Below are positions 1-8,271 of a stretch of 64,000 nt of DNA, piece after piece. Under the pieces are notes generated by a model that was not told where the DNA came from, did not search any database, and worked only from the letters and a program-made list of their open reading frames with translations. Position numbers and translations under genes: made by a program. The stretch spans positions 2,362,001-2,426,000 of the forward strand of contig NZ_CP047242.1 in NCBI RefSeq assembly GCF_009856605.1, in the 5' to 3' direction. Positions within the stretch are counted from its first letter, which is position 1. The number at the start of each line of letters is the position of its first letter. Source of the DNA: Trichormus variabilis 0441 (GTDB lineage Bacteria; Cyanobacteriota; Cyanobacteriia; Cyanobacteriales; Nostocaceae).

Positions 1-1
1 C

Positions 2-1084
2 GCCCGTATAGGTGCAGAAGGCGCACGTCACGCGCCCTTATGTGCAGCCATGACAATCCATCGTCACGGTAACGCCATGACCATGAACAAAGCCATGTGG
101 GATTTTGGCTTGCGTCCTTGGTATGAATATCAAGAAAAATATGGCGATGGTGCATTAGAAGCCTTTGGACGGGACTTTCGGGGTTACTTTGAGAAACAAC
201 CACCAGAGAACAAAGTTTGGGCTGTAGTTTTAAGTTCGGCAATTTACGAATACTTCGTCCGTTATGTATCGGCTGCGGCTGGTGTTGATCCCCTCAAAGA
301 ATTTCGCGTGATTATTGTTCCACCACCCCAGATGGTGACCAATGTACGAATAGGGGCAATGCAAGCATACATGGTAGCAGAACCTTGGAATACCAGAGCA
401 ATCACAGGTAACGAAGGCATTGGTTTTACTTTTGCCCAAGGTAAAGAAGTCTGGCTGGGACACCCAGATAGATTATTGGGAGTAATGGAGTCTTTTATTG
501 ATCAATACCCCAAAACCTACCGTTCCTTGGTCAAAGCCATGATTGAAGCTTGCCAATATTGCAGTAAACCGGAAAATCGCCAAGAAGTCGCTGAACTAAT
601 TACAGACCGTTCCTTCACAGGTGCAAGACCGAAAAATAAAAATTTACCAATCACTAAATTGACCGCACCAGGAATTATCGGTTCATACAACTATGGCGGA
701 TTTGATGGCAAAGACCGCACCATTCCCGCCGCAGACACGACAATTTTCTACGACATTCCCGACAACCTGCCCAAACAACCAGCCGAACACTCTACATTTT
801 TATGGAGATCCAGAAGCCTTTGGTTAATGACTCAAGCCGCCCGTTGGGGACAAATCAAAGAATTTCCCAAAAATGCTGAACAATTAGCCGAAAAAGGCTG
901 GAGAACAGATTTATATCGCCAGATAGCCGCAGAAATGGGAATTCAATGTCCCCAGGATGATTACAAAGTTGAGCCACCGGAAGTATTTATAGATAAGAAA
1001 GGTTTTGACCCCAGTGACCCTGTTGGCTATTTGAATAGTTTTGCAATTAGGGCTAATGCGCCCACTCGTTTTTTCCTGTCTTGA
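2..1084 (+). CDS. CmpC/NrtC-type ABC transporter subunit, C-terminal substrate-binding-like domain (5' truncated by window)
   Basis: The frame is open from base 2, upstream of the first ATG at 50, so the gene enters from outside the window. The visible part resembles the CmpA/NrtA solute-binding fold: it has MTIHRHGNAMTMN near its start, VIIVPPPQMV, and AYMVAEPWN around residue 125 of the visible part. In the NrtC/CmpC family an ATPase is fused to such a domain, which is thought to sense substrate. The order fits, because a stand-alone ATPase of the CmpD/NrtD type follows 63 bp downstream. Bicarbonate versus nitrate specificity cannot be decided here. No nitrate reductase gene follows, which mildly favours bicarbonate. 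A free CmpA/NrtA-like binding protein is the alternative, but in known operons that gene comes first, followed by the permease gene. Confidence 0.8.
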   Translation, partial: ARIGAEGARHAPLCAAMTIHRHGNAMTMNKAMWDFGLRPWYEYQEKYGDGALEAFGRDFRGYFEKQPPENKVWAVVLSSAIYEYFVRYVSAAAGVDPLKEFRVIIVPPPQMVTNVRIGAMQAYMVAEPWNTRAITGNEGIGFTFAQGKEVWLGHPDRLLGVMESFIDQYPKTYRSLVKAMIEACQYCSKPENRQEVAELITDRSFTGARPKNKNLPITKLTAPGIIGSYNYGGFDGKDRTIPAADTTIFYDIPDNLPKQPAEHSTFLWRSRSLWLMTQAARWGQIKEFPKNAEQLAEKGWRTDLYRQIAAEMGIQCPQDDYKVEPPEVFIDKKGFDPSDPVGYLNSFAIRANAPTRFFLS

Positions 1085-1147
1085 ATTGAGAATTAGAGAT
1101 GGTGATTTTTGTTGATATATAGTTAAAGATTTCTAGGAGCATTTGAT

Positions 1148-1984
1148 ATGAAATATACACCACCAGTAGTAGATAATCATCAAAAAACTAAGTCTAGCTC
1201 TAATTTTTTAGAAATTGAGAATTTAGTTAAGTCTTATCCAACACCAGATAAAGGTAACTTTGTTGTTTTAGATGGGGTAGATTTAACCATTGGTGAAAAC
1301 GAATTTATTTCAGTAATTGGGCATTCTGGATGCGGTAAATCCACTTTATTAAAAATTGTAGCGGGCTTAGAAAAAGCCACTTCTGGCTCAGTTAGGCTTG
1401 ACGGTAAAGAAATTCACAAGCCAGGTGCGGAAAGAATGATGGTATTTCAAAATTATTCCCTCCTACCTTGGTTAACAGTCAGAGAAAATATCAGTCTAGC
1501 CGTTGATGAAGTGTTAAAAAATGCTAATAGAGCCGAAAAAATTAGCATTGTGAACGAACACTTGGCAATGGTAAACTTAACCCCGGCAGCAGATAAATAT
1601 CCTGATGAAATCTCTGGAGGTATGAAACAAAGAGTAGGGATTGCCAGAGCCTTAGCAATTCGTCCAAAAATGCTGTTAATGGATGAACCTTTTGGCGCAT
1701 TAGATGCTTTAACCAGAGGTAAATTACAAAGACAAGTATTAGATATCTGGGAAAATAATCGCCAAGCAGTAATGATGATTACCCATGATGTCGATGAGGC
1801 AATTTATATGAGCGATCGCATCGTATTAATGACAAATGGTCCAGCCGCAAATATTGGAGAAATATTAGAAGTACCGTTTTCCCATCCACGGGACAGGTCT
1901 GCTATGCGTAACTCAAAAGAATACTTTGAACTTCGTAATCATGCCTTAAATTTTCTCGACAAATATTTTGCTCAAGAAGATTAA
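1148..1984 (+). CDS. CmpD/NrtD-type ABC transporter ATP-binding protein
   Basis: This 278-aa ATPase would energise import of bicarbonate or nitrate together with the fused subunit upstream. Visible motifs are Walker A GHSGCGKST (about residue 57), the Q-loop in VFQNYSLLPW, the ABC signature SGGMKQR (about 158), Walker B LLMDEPFGALDALTR (about 177) and the switch histidine in MMITHDVDEA. The C-terminal part, with MTNGPAANIGEILEVPF, is typical of the NrtD/CmpD/SsuB branch. AGGAG lies 8 bp before the ATG. It is probably the last gene of a cmpABCD- or nrtABCD-like operon. The paralogues are too similar to choose between them by eye. Confidence 0.88.
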   Translation: MKYTPPVVDNHQKTKSSSNFLEIENLVKSYPTPDKGNFVVLDGVDLTIGENEFISVIGHSGCGKSTLLKIVAGLEKATSGSVRLDGKEIHKPGAERMMVFQNYSLLPWLTVRENISLAVDEVLKNANRAEKISIVNEHLAMVNLTPAADKYPDEISGGMKQRVGIARALAIRPKMLLMDEPFGALDALTRGKLQRQVLDIWENNRQAVMMITHDVDEAIYMSDRIVLMTNGPAANIGEILEVPFSHPRDRSAMRNSKEYFELRNHALNFLDKYFAQED

Positions 1985-2028
1985 AGTAGTTTATTATCTC
2001 TTTAGTGGGTAGCCTAATTCAAATTAAG

Positions 2029-2213
2029 TTTGCAATCATTTGGAGCGGAGGAACCATGTTATGGGGCGCATCTTGCAGAGAGTAGCTAACTAGAGTAAAA
2101 AGCGAAGAGTAACCAAGTATTCAACTCATTACTCATTACTCATTACTCATTACTCAGCACTCTTAAAGAGAGACACCTTCCAGTCTTAGCCCGTCAGCTA
2201 ACTCCGTCGGCAA
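2029..2213 (+). promoter_or_regulatory. ydaO/yuaA-type c-di-AMP riboswitch aptamer
   Basis: Conserved ydaO blocks are visible in order: AATCATTTGGAGCGGAGGAA near 2034-2053, GGGGCGCA near 2063-2070, and TTAGCCCGTCAGCTAACTCC at 2186-2205. The outer P1 helix is TTGC (2030-2033) with GCAA (2210-2213). This class binds cyclic di-AMP and usually switches genes off when ligand is abundant. An inner stem AAGAGT (2105-2110) / ACTCTT (2159-2164) carries a loop filled with tandem ACTCATT heptamers. It precedes the universal stress protein gene on the same strand. The identification rests on recalled family consensus, not on a covariance search. Confidence 0.85.
2124..2158 (+). repeat. Heptamer tandem repeat (ACTCATT) inside the riboswitch
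   Basis: Four perfect ACTCATT units at 2124-2151 are followed by a degenerate fifth, ACTCAGC. Heptamer short tandem repeats are common between genes in heterocystous cyanobacteria. This one lies in the terminal loop of a predicted peripheral helix of the aptamer, where length change should be tolerated. Confidence 0.85.
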
Positions 2214-2216
2214 TGG

Positions 2217-2268
2217 AAGGAACCCCCAAGACTTTGGCTTTTATACCAGTTGTTATTGGGGTTTCCTT
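2217..2268 (+). promoter_or_regulatory. Candidate riboswitch expression-platform hairpin
   Basis: AAGGAACCCCCAA (2217-2229) can pair with TTGGGGTTTCCTT (2256-2268), giving about 12 pairs with one mismatch around a 26-nt loop. It starts 3 nt after the aptamer's closing helix. There is no good U-run after it, so it may act by antitermination, by masking downstream sequence, or simply be a stable leader stem. Confidence 0.5.
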
Positions 2269-2338
2269 ACGGATATAAATGTCCGTTTTACCCTGCTTCT
2301 CATTGATGTGTTCATTAAGTTTGGGAGAAGTTAAAGCT

Positions 2339-2986
2339 GTGAAAATTAAGCCAATGTTAGCACGCCTGCAAAGTGCTATGGGTCGTGATGATTTAATTGA
2401 CCAAATGGTGTTATTACCGGAACCCCGAAAAAAAGGTCAAACAACACAATCAATCAACTTAATCGTTGGTTATGACGCTTCTCCTAACAGCCATACAGCA
2501 CTAGATATAGCTTGTTGGATTGCCCATCAAACAAGGTTAGCGACTAATCAACAAGTCACAGTGCAAGCTGTTTATGTAGTGGAAGATAGCAACACCAAAA
2601 ATCGTTCTAATATTTTAAGCTTTGCTAAACCCTTGCCGACAATAGAATTGCCGCTAGGTGAAACAAAAAAATCCAGCACCTCTGTAATTACTCAACCAAA
2701 ACTGACAGGAATTAAGTCATATCTTCAAACACAAACACTAACACCTCTGCAAGAAGCAGATAGAATTATTTGGCAGGCAAGAAGTTTGGCTGAAGAATGG
2801 CAAGGTTCATTCAAATCTCATCTACGCTTCGGTTGTGTAACTACAGAATTGAGAAAAGTTGCGGAATTTGAAGCTGCCGATATCTTATTTGTAGGTTGTA
2901 AATCTGTTTATCATCCTCTCATTGAAACCTTAGGTTATAATTTCCCCTGTGCTGTCTTAGGAATTCCTGAATGTATAGATGAATAA
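2339..2986 (+). CDS. Universal stress protein (UspA) family protein
   Basis: A UspA-fold protein of about 215 aa. The N-terminal part reads INLIVGYDASPNSHTALDIA, the first strand and helix of the family, and the C-terminal part includes AADILFVGCKS. The classical ATP-binding GxxGxxxxS loop is not clear; VGCKSVYHPLIETLG is only loosely similar, so nucleotide binding is uncertain. I chose GTG at 2339 because GGGAGAAG ends 8 nt upstream. An in-frame ATG exists at 2279 with no ribosome-binding site, and another at 2354. The c-di-AMP riboswitch lies directly upstream, suggesting control by envelope or osmotic state. A terminator follows at 3031. Confidence 0.75.
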   Translation: MKIKPMLARLQSAMGRDDLIDQMVLLPEPRKKGQTTQSINLIVGYDASPNSHTALDIACWIAHQTRLATNQQVTVQAVYVVEDSNTKNRSNILSFAKPLPTIELPLGETKKSSTSVITQPKLTGIKSYLQTQTLTPLQEADRIIWQARSLAEEWQGSFKSHLRFGCVTTELRKVAEFEAADILFVGCKSVYHPLIETLGYNFPCAVLGIPECIDE

Positions 2987-3030
2987 TTCTGACTTTCAGA
3001 AGTTATTTATCTAAATGAAAATGCAGAGAA

Positions 3031-3058
3031 AAGTCACCTATTATAGGGTGACTTTTTT
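3031..3058 (+). terminator. Rho-independent terminator after the universal stress protein gene
   Basis: The stem AAGTCACC (3031-3038) / GGTGACTT (3047-3054) has an 8-nt loop and runs into six T residues. It sits between the stress gene and the permease, so the two may be only partly co-transcribed. Confidence 0.85.
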
Positions 3059-3095
3059 CGCTATTACAAAATAACATCAACTGCAAGAGGTAGGC

Positions 3096-4433
3096 GTGGA
3101 AAACTGGCAAGCACTCCTAAGTGTCATCGTATTTATCAGCGTCATTTTTCTCATTATGACGGAATGGGTGCATTTGACTATTGCAGCCTTATTAGGAGCA
3201 TTATTATTAGTATTTACTAATGTGATGACTTTACAAGAAGCTGTTGCTTACATCGGTAATAGTCATGGCACACTGGGATTATTTTTTGGGGTAATGGTTT
3301 TAGTTAGAGCATTTGAGCCTACTAAAATATTTGATTATCTAGCAACCCAAATAGTGATATTAGCTAAAGGCGATGGTAAGCGTCTTTTACTCGGTATTGT
3401 TGCCATTGTCACTCCCATTTGTGCAGTGTTACCAAATGCAACAACAGTGATGTTGTTAGCGCCACTAATTCCACCAATGGCACAAGAAATAGGGATAAAT
3501 TTTGTACCTTTATTGATATTGATGGTTTTGATTGCCAATAGCGCTGGATTGCTGACATTAGTAGGCGACCCAGCGACATTTATTGTGGGTGATGCTGTCA
3601 ATATAAGTTTTATAGATTATCTATGGAAACTTAGTTTAGGTGGTGTGATTGCAGTCGCTATGGTGACTCTTACTTTGCCATTGTTATTTCGCAAAATTTG
3701 GTATACAAAATTAGAGAATCTAGAAGAATTACCACACCCAGAAATTAATCATCCACGAGTTTTGAGTGTGGGTGCAGTAATTGTCGCTTTTGTCCTACTA
3801 TTTTTTGTGATTGGAGAATCTTTGCCAATACCGATTTCTCCGGCGGCTGTGGCTTTGTTAGGTGCAGCGTTGGCTTTACTACTATCTCACCATAGCAAAA
3901 TTGATACAGTCAACAATATTTTACGTGACGTAGACTGGAGTACATTAATATTCTTTATGAGTATTTTTGTACTGATTGGCGGGTTAGAAAAAACAGGTGT
4001 AATTGGTGGTTTATCAGGGATATTGGCGACTATTTTAGGAAAAAATATTCTCTTGGGTTCTCTGGTATTGTTGTTTCTTGTAGGAATACTATCGAGTGTC
4101 GTACCTAATATTCCCTTGGTAGTGGCGATGGTTCCCCTACTTAAGCAATACATTGTCACTGTAGGATTAGCACCCGCAGAAGTTTTAGCAAGAGACTTTC
4201 AAGGACAATTTCCCCCAGAAGTTTTACCACTGTTTTACGCCATGATGTTTGGTGCAACCTTAGGCGGAAATGGTACCTTAGTCGGTGCATCGTCTAACAT
4301 CGTGGCGGCGGGAATTTCCGAACAGCACGGACGACGCATTTCTTTTAAAACTTTTCTTCACTATGGTATTCCAGTCACAATCTTACAACTAATGGCCTCA
4401 GCATTGTATGTATTAATCCGGTTTCTGATTTAG
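3096..4433 (+). CDS. SLC13/ArsB-type (CitM-like) ion transporter permease
   Basis: A 445-aa polytopic membrane protein with about 11-12 hydrophobic segments. It shows the ion-transporter superfamily hairpins VLPNATTVMLLAPLIP (about residue 112) and SSVVPNIPLVVAMVPLL (about 332), and a final GATLGGNGTLVGASSNIVAA motif. Family members move anions such as arsenite, dicarboxylates or sulfate, or exchange Na+ for H+. The substrate cannot be read from sequence. It starts with GTG, preceded by AAGAGG at 5 nt. It lies downstream of the riboswitch-stress gene unit but after a terminator. If controlled by c-di-AMP through readthrough, an osmotic ion role would fit. No arsenic-resistance partner genes are present. 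Confidence 0.82.
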   Translation: MENWQALLSVIVFISVIFLIMTEWVHLTIAALLGALLLVFTNVMTLQEAVAYIGNSHGTLGLFFGVMVLVRAFEPTKIFDYLATQIVILAKGDGKRLLLGIVAIVTPICAVLPNATTVMLLAPLIPPMAQEIGINFVPLLILMVLIANSAGLLTLVGDPATFIVGDAVNISFIDYLWKLSLGGVIAVAMVTLTLPLLFRKIWYTKLENLEELPHPEINHPRVLSVGAVIVAFVLLFFVIGESLPIPISPAAVALLGAALALLLSHHSKIDTVNNILRDVDWSTLIFFMSIFVLIGGLEKTGVIGGLSGILATILGKNILLGSLVLLFLVGILSSVVPNIPLVVAMVPLLKQYIVTVGLAPAEVLARDFQGQFPPEVLPLFYAMMFGATLGGNGTLVGASSNIVAAGISEQHGRRISFKTFLHYGIPVTILQLMASALYVLIRFLI

Positions 4434-4481
4434 CAGGATTTATTTATATTCAGTGAAAATTAGATGTGTTTATACTTGTAC

Positions 4482-4501
4482 AGAGTGTAATTACACACTC
4501 T
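4482..4501 (+). terminator. Small hairpin after the permease gene
   Basis: AGAGTGT (4482-4488) pairs with ACACTCT (4495-4501) over a 6-nt loop, 48 nt after the permease stop. No U-run follows, so this is only a weak terminator candidate. Confidence 0.35.
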
Positions 4502-4581
4502 TGCCTAGAATGCTATTATTTAGAATGATATGCAGGAATAAATCTTGTATATCTTTTTAGTATTAATCAGGATTTTTATCT

Positions 4582-5175
4582 ATGAATCCAACCGAAGCTT
4601 CTACCGAGAATAATGAAAGATCATTAGAAAATGGTAGCATCAATTCAGCAATAAACAAACAGCAATTCCGTACTAGTGTTAGTGAAAGTAATAATTTAGA
4701 CAAAATCAGAGAGATTCTCATTGGCAGCCAAATGCAGGAACTTGACAAGAGGTTTACTGGTTTGGAAGAACGGATAGTTAAAGAATTATCTCATGTACGA
4801 GATGAAACTAAAGAGCGCTTGGATGCTTTGGAGGTATATGTAAAAGCGGAAGTTGAAGTTTTAAGCGAAAGTATAAAAAATGAGCAGTTGGAGAGAGAAT
4901 CTCATTTAAAAGCAATTACGGAAGAATATAAATTCCTCAATACATCATTAGAGAAGAAACTGGTTCAGTTTGCTGAACAAACTATTAGTAATCAACGTAA
5001 TCTACGCGAACAAATTCTGATTCAATCGAAAAACTTACAGGATGAGATTAGACAAAAATATGAAGAAATAAATAGTTTGATAGAAAAAGAAACTCAGCAA
5101 CTAAGTCATGATAAAGCTGACCGTACTCATCTGGCAGATTTATTCACAGAAATTGCTTTTCGGCTAAATAAATAA
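4582..5175 (+). CDS. Coiled-coil protein of the GTPase/OmpA cassette
   Basis: A soluble, charged 197-aa protein that I cannot assign to a named family. Residues about 1-38 are Asn/Ser-rich and probably disordered. Then comes LDKIREILIGSQMQELDKRF (about 39-58), followed by heptad-like helix to about 180, which predicts a long coiled coil. The LxKIRxILIG segment resembles LSKLRSLLLG near the start of the OmpA-domain protein encoded next, hinting at a shared docking element. There is no signal peptide or membrane segment. The gap to the next gene is 209 bp, so it may have its own transcript. AGGA lies upstream of the ATG. Confidence 0.7.
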   Translation: MNPTEASTENNERSLENGSINSAINKQQFRTSVSESNNLDKIREILIGSQMQELDKRFTGLEERIVKELSHVRDETKERLDALEVYVKAEVEVLSESIKNEQLERESHLKAITEEYKFLNTSLEKKLVQFAEQTISNQRNLREQILIQSKNLQDEIRQKYEEINSLIEKETQQLSHDKADRTHLADLFTEIAFRLNK

Positions 5176-5384
5176 CAGCATTATCCAAAATTTCATTATC
5201 TCAGCAGAACAGCATAAATATTTGCAGGTTGGATAAGGCAGCGATTGTAAGGGTAGTAAAGAGTTTTTTAGCCCAGTTTATTCATCTGTTCCCTGTTCCC
5301 TATTTCAAGCTTCAATCTAGCATACTTAGGTACTGAAGAATCAAAATTATTTAATTATAGAGTGTAGTTTGGGGGATTATATTA

Positions 5385-7178
5385 GTGGATAATGATGCAA
5401 TAGATCCTAGCAGTCAAGTATCCCCTGATCATGACTTATCCTTAGTTAAGGAAATTACTAAAGTTGATGATGAACTCAGTAAACTTCGTAGTTTGTTGTT
5501 GGGAGTTGAGCCAGCTAAGCTTAACCACTTTTATGAACTATTAGATAACCCACAAATCAGACCAGAAGATATTAGCCGCTTACTTCCAGAAGCTGTGATC
5601 TTAAGATCGCAGCAAGATAAACAACTAATTACAGCCATGATTTCCATTGTTGAAGAAGCGATTCAAGTTTCTGTTCAACAAGATGAAAATATACTTTCAG
5701 AAGCTTTTTTTCCAGTCATTATTCCTGCATCTCGGAAAGCGATCGCCTCATTGCTTGATGAAATGATGCAATCCCTTAACCAAACTCTAGAGCATAGTTT
5801 TTCCCTAGAAAGTTTGCAATGGCGACTAGAAGCGAAACGCACAGGGAAATCATTTGCAGAAATAGTTCTACTGCGGACATTAGTCTATCGAGTAGAACAG
5901 ATATTTTTAATACATAAAAACACAGGATTATTGTTGCGACATCTTGTAGCCAGTCAAGTAACCAGCCAAGACCCAGATTTAGTGGTTGCGATGTTGACTG
6001 CTATTCAAGATTTTATCAAAGACTCTTTTAGTGTTCAAAAAACAGATCAATTGCAAAGTTTGCATTTTGGAGAACTGCGAATCTGGATTACAGAAGGGCC
6101 ACAAGCATTATTAGCAGCGACAATCCGGGGTAATCCTCCCCAAGAATTGAGATTAGGTCTGCAAACAGCAATTGAAAAAATTCATCTCAAGCTGAGTAGA
6201 GAGATGAAAGACTTTGCTGGGGATGCAGAACCATTTCAAGTATGTCAGCCTTATTTAGAATCTTGCCTAATCAGTCAGTATAAGTCTGCGTCAAAAAAAA
6301 GTTACAAATATGCTTGGACTTTTTTAGGTATCGTGGCGATCGCCTGTGGGATTTGGAGTTTTTTTGCTGTCAGAGAGCAATTACGTTGGCGTGCTTACTT
6401 GGAAGAACTCAACTCTCAACCGGGTATTGTGGTAACTGAAACCAAACAGCAGTTCGGTAAATATTTTATCTCTGGATTACGTGATCCCTTGGCATCAGAT
6501 CCCCATACCTTACTACAACAAACAAAACTCAATCCGCAAACAATTGTCAGTCATTGGCAAAGTTATTTATCTTTAGAACCCCAGTTGATGATAAAAAGGG
6601 TCAATAAATTACTCCAACCCCCACCTACTGCATCACTAAAAATTGACCAGAATGGTGTTCTCTATGCTGTTGGCTCTGCACCCCGTCAATGGATTTTAGC
6701 CACACGTAAATCATGGTCTGTCATACCCGGATTAACCCAATTTCAAGATCAGGATCTTGTAGAAAGCGAATTAAAGGAATTGGCATTATACCAAAGTCAA
6801 ATTGAGCGAGCCATTGTCTTTTTTCCAGAAGGTTCTCAAGAAATTATTCCTAGTGAATTATCTAAATTAAATAACTTAGCATTAGCAGTTAAAAAACTTT
6901 TAGCCGTTGCTAAATATCTAGAGAAAGATGTATATATTCAAATAATAGGACATACTAATACAACTGGTACGGAATCAAGGAATGCTCAACTGAGCGAAGG
7001 ACGCAGTCAAAGAGTTTTATCTTATCTATCTTCTCAAGGTATTAGCACCAGCCAGTTACAAGTATTAGGAGTAAGTTCTAGCCAACCTTTGCAGCCAGAA
7101 TTGACAGATGAAGGTAAAAAATTTAATCGCCGAGTGTCCTTCAAGGTCATAATTATGAGGGTTGAACGCTCGAAATAA
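5385..7178 (+). CDS. OmpA/MotB-domain membrane protein of the GTPase/OmpA cassette
   Basis: 597 aa with a large N-terminal cytoplasmic-type region (about 1-300), one membrane segment YAWTFLGIVAIACGIWSFF (about 308-326), then a C-terminal OmpA-like peptidoglycan-binding domain with IQIIGHTNTTGTESRNAQLS and RSQRVLSYLSSQGI (about 520-560). The N-terminal region has LSKLRSLLLG, ISRLLPEAVILRS and LVYRVEQIFLIHKNTGLLL, blocks I associate with an uncharacterised bacterial family fused to OmpA domains. The likely topology is N-inside with the OmpA domain in the periplasm. A GTG start follows GGGGGATT. The GTPase gene begins 15 bp downstream, so the pair is almost certainly one transcript. The role may be to link a GTPase switch to the cell wall (inference). 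Confidence 0.8.
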   Translation: MDNDAIDPSSQVSPDHDLSLVKEITKVDDELSKLRSLLLGVEPAKLNHFYELLDNPQIRPEDISRLLPEAVILRSQQDKQLITAMISIVEEAIQVSVQQDENILSEAFFPVIIPASRKAIASLLDEMMQSLNQTLEHSFSLESLQWRLEAKRTGKSFAEIVLLRTLVYRVEQIFLIHKNTGLLLRHLVASQVTSQDPDLVVAMLTAIQDFIKDSFSVQKTDQLQSLHFGELRIWITEGPQALLAATIRGNPPQELRLGLQTAIEKIHLKLSREMKDFAGDAEPFQVCQPYLESCLISQYKSASKKSYKYAWTFLGIVAIACGIWSFFAVREQLRWRAYLEELNSQPGIVVTETKQQFGKYFISGLRDPLASDPHTLLQQTKLNPQTIVSHWQSYLSLEPQLMIKRVNKLLQPPPTASLKIDQNGVLYAVGSAPRQWILATRKSWSVIPGLTQFQDQDLVESELKELALYQSQIERAIVFFPEGSQEIIPSELSKLNNLALAVKKLLAVAKYLEKDVYIQIIGHTNTTGTESRNAQLSEGRSQRVLSYLSSQGISTSQLQVLGVSSSQPLQPELTDEGKKFNRRVSFKVIIMRVERSK

Positions 7179-7193
7179 ATCAAACTCAAGGGT

Positions 7194-7691
7194 ATGATTC
7201 AAAGAAAGATTTGTATGGTGGGTGCATTTGCTACTGGTAAAACTAGTTTAGTAGCTAGATTTGTTTATAGTATTTTTTCGGAAAAATATCAAACTACTGT
7301 TGGAGTCAAAATTGATAAAAAAATTGTTAATCTCCCGGAAAATCCCGTTAATTTAATCATTTGGGATATTTACGGGGAAGATGAATTACAGAAATTACAA
7401 ATGTCATATATGCGGGGTTGTTCTGGCTATTTATTAGTAGTAGATGGAACTCGCAAAAATACATTAGAAACAGCTTATCGTTTGCAGAATAGTTTAGAAG
7501 CTAACTTTGGTCGAATTCCTTTTGTTTTAGTCATGAATAAATGGGATATAACTGACGAATGGGAGGTAGATCCGGCTGAAATTAATTCTCTAATAAACAA
7601 AGGGTGGAATGTAGTAGAAACCAGTGCTAAAACTGGAATAGGAGTAGAGGAGGTTTTCCAAATTTTGGCTCAAAAAATTATGGAGACATAA
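7194..7691 (+). CDS. Rab/Ras-like small GTPase
   Basis: A 165-aa single-domain GTPase. The P-loop is GAFATGKTSLV (residues 9-19), switch I includes YQTTVGVKI, G3 is WDIYGED (about 60), G4 is NKWD (about 115) and G5 is ETSAKTG (about 142). This is the layout of bacterial Rab-like proteins. The residue after the G3 glycine is Glu where Ras and Rab have catalytic Gln, so intrinsic hydrolysis may be slow or need a partner. There is no C-terminal prenylation cysteine. It is flanked by the OmpA-domain gene (15 bp) and a PAS-like gene (0 bp), a tight operon. It probably acts in the cytoplasm on its neighbours (inference). Confidence 0.88.
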   Translation: MIQRKICMVGAFATGKTSLVARFVYSIFSEKYQTTVGVKIDKKIVNLPENPVNLIIWDIYGEDELQKLQMSYMRGCSGYLLVVDGTRKNTLETAYRLQNSLEANFGRIPFVLVMNKWDITDEWEVDPAEINSLINKGWNVVETSAKTGIGVEEVFQILAQKIMET

Positions 7692-8102
7692 ATGCTAAAT
7701 ATACCTAATCCAGTAATTAACTATCTGCTGGATATGATTTTTATGGAGCGATCGCCTGCCTATTTTCTAGTAAAAAAAGATGGAAGCCTATCCACATGGG
7801 GTGGTGATATAGCTAAATATGGATTTACACATCTTTGTCAGGGAGAAAAAATTAATGAGCAGGCCTTTTTTTTAGAAGGGTTATTACCACTTGATGATAT
7901 TCCTTTGTTTTTACCCCATATCAAAACTAATAATGGAATTGCCCTAGACATTCATCTCTTTCCTTCAGATGAAGGGGATTGGGTACTATTATTAGGTAGT
8001 ACTTGGGATGAGAAATATATATCGTCAATTCAGCAAAGATTTCATGATTTTAGTTTGTTTTACCAATTCTGTATGAAGACACGCCAAGCTAAGTCAAACT
8101 GA
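7692..8102 (+). CDS. PAS-like small protein of the GTPase/OmpA cassette
   Basis: A 136-aa soluble protein starting directly after the GTPase stop codon. The run YFLVKKDGSLSTWGGDIAKY (residues 23-42), then FFLEGLLPL, IALDIHLFP and WVLLLGSTWD resembles PAS-like input domains that precede adenylate cyclases in other proteins. Here it stands alone without a catalytic domain. No cofactor-binding residues can be identified. Zero-gap linkage with a Rab-like GTPase suggests a regulator, effector or sensor for it. The PAS reading is from pattern recognition only. Confidence 0.65.
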   Translation: MLNIPNPVINYLLDMIFMERSPAYFLVKKDGSLSTWGGDIAKYGFTHLCQGEKINEQAFFLEGLLPLDDIPLFLPHIKTNNGIALDIHLFPSDEGDWVLLLGSTWDEKYISSIQQRFHDFSLFYQFCMKTRQAKSN

Positions 8103-8271
8103 TAGATAGCCTTTCATTTTACAAAGTTTTGCGTTTGTAGGTGCATCTGTCGAGTTCCAAGGTGGTATATTTTTTGCTCTCTTGAATTAAGAATAAGCAA
8201 AAAATGGCAAAAAACTGATAAAGTTCTGTATCAGCCTGGATTTGCATCATTTCCCTAACTAACACCAAACT

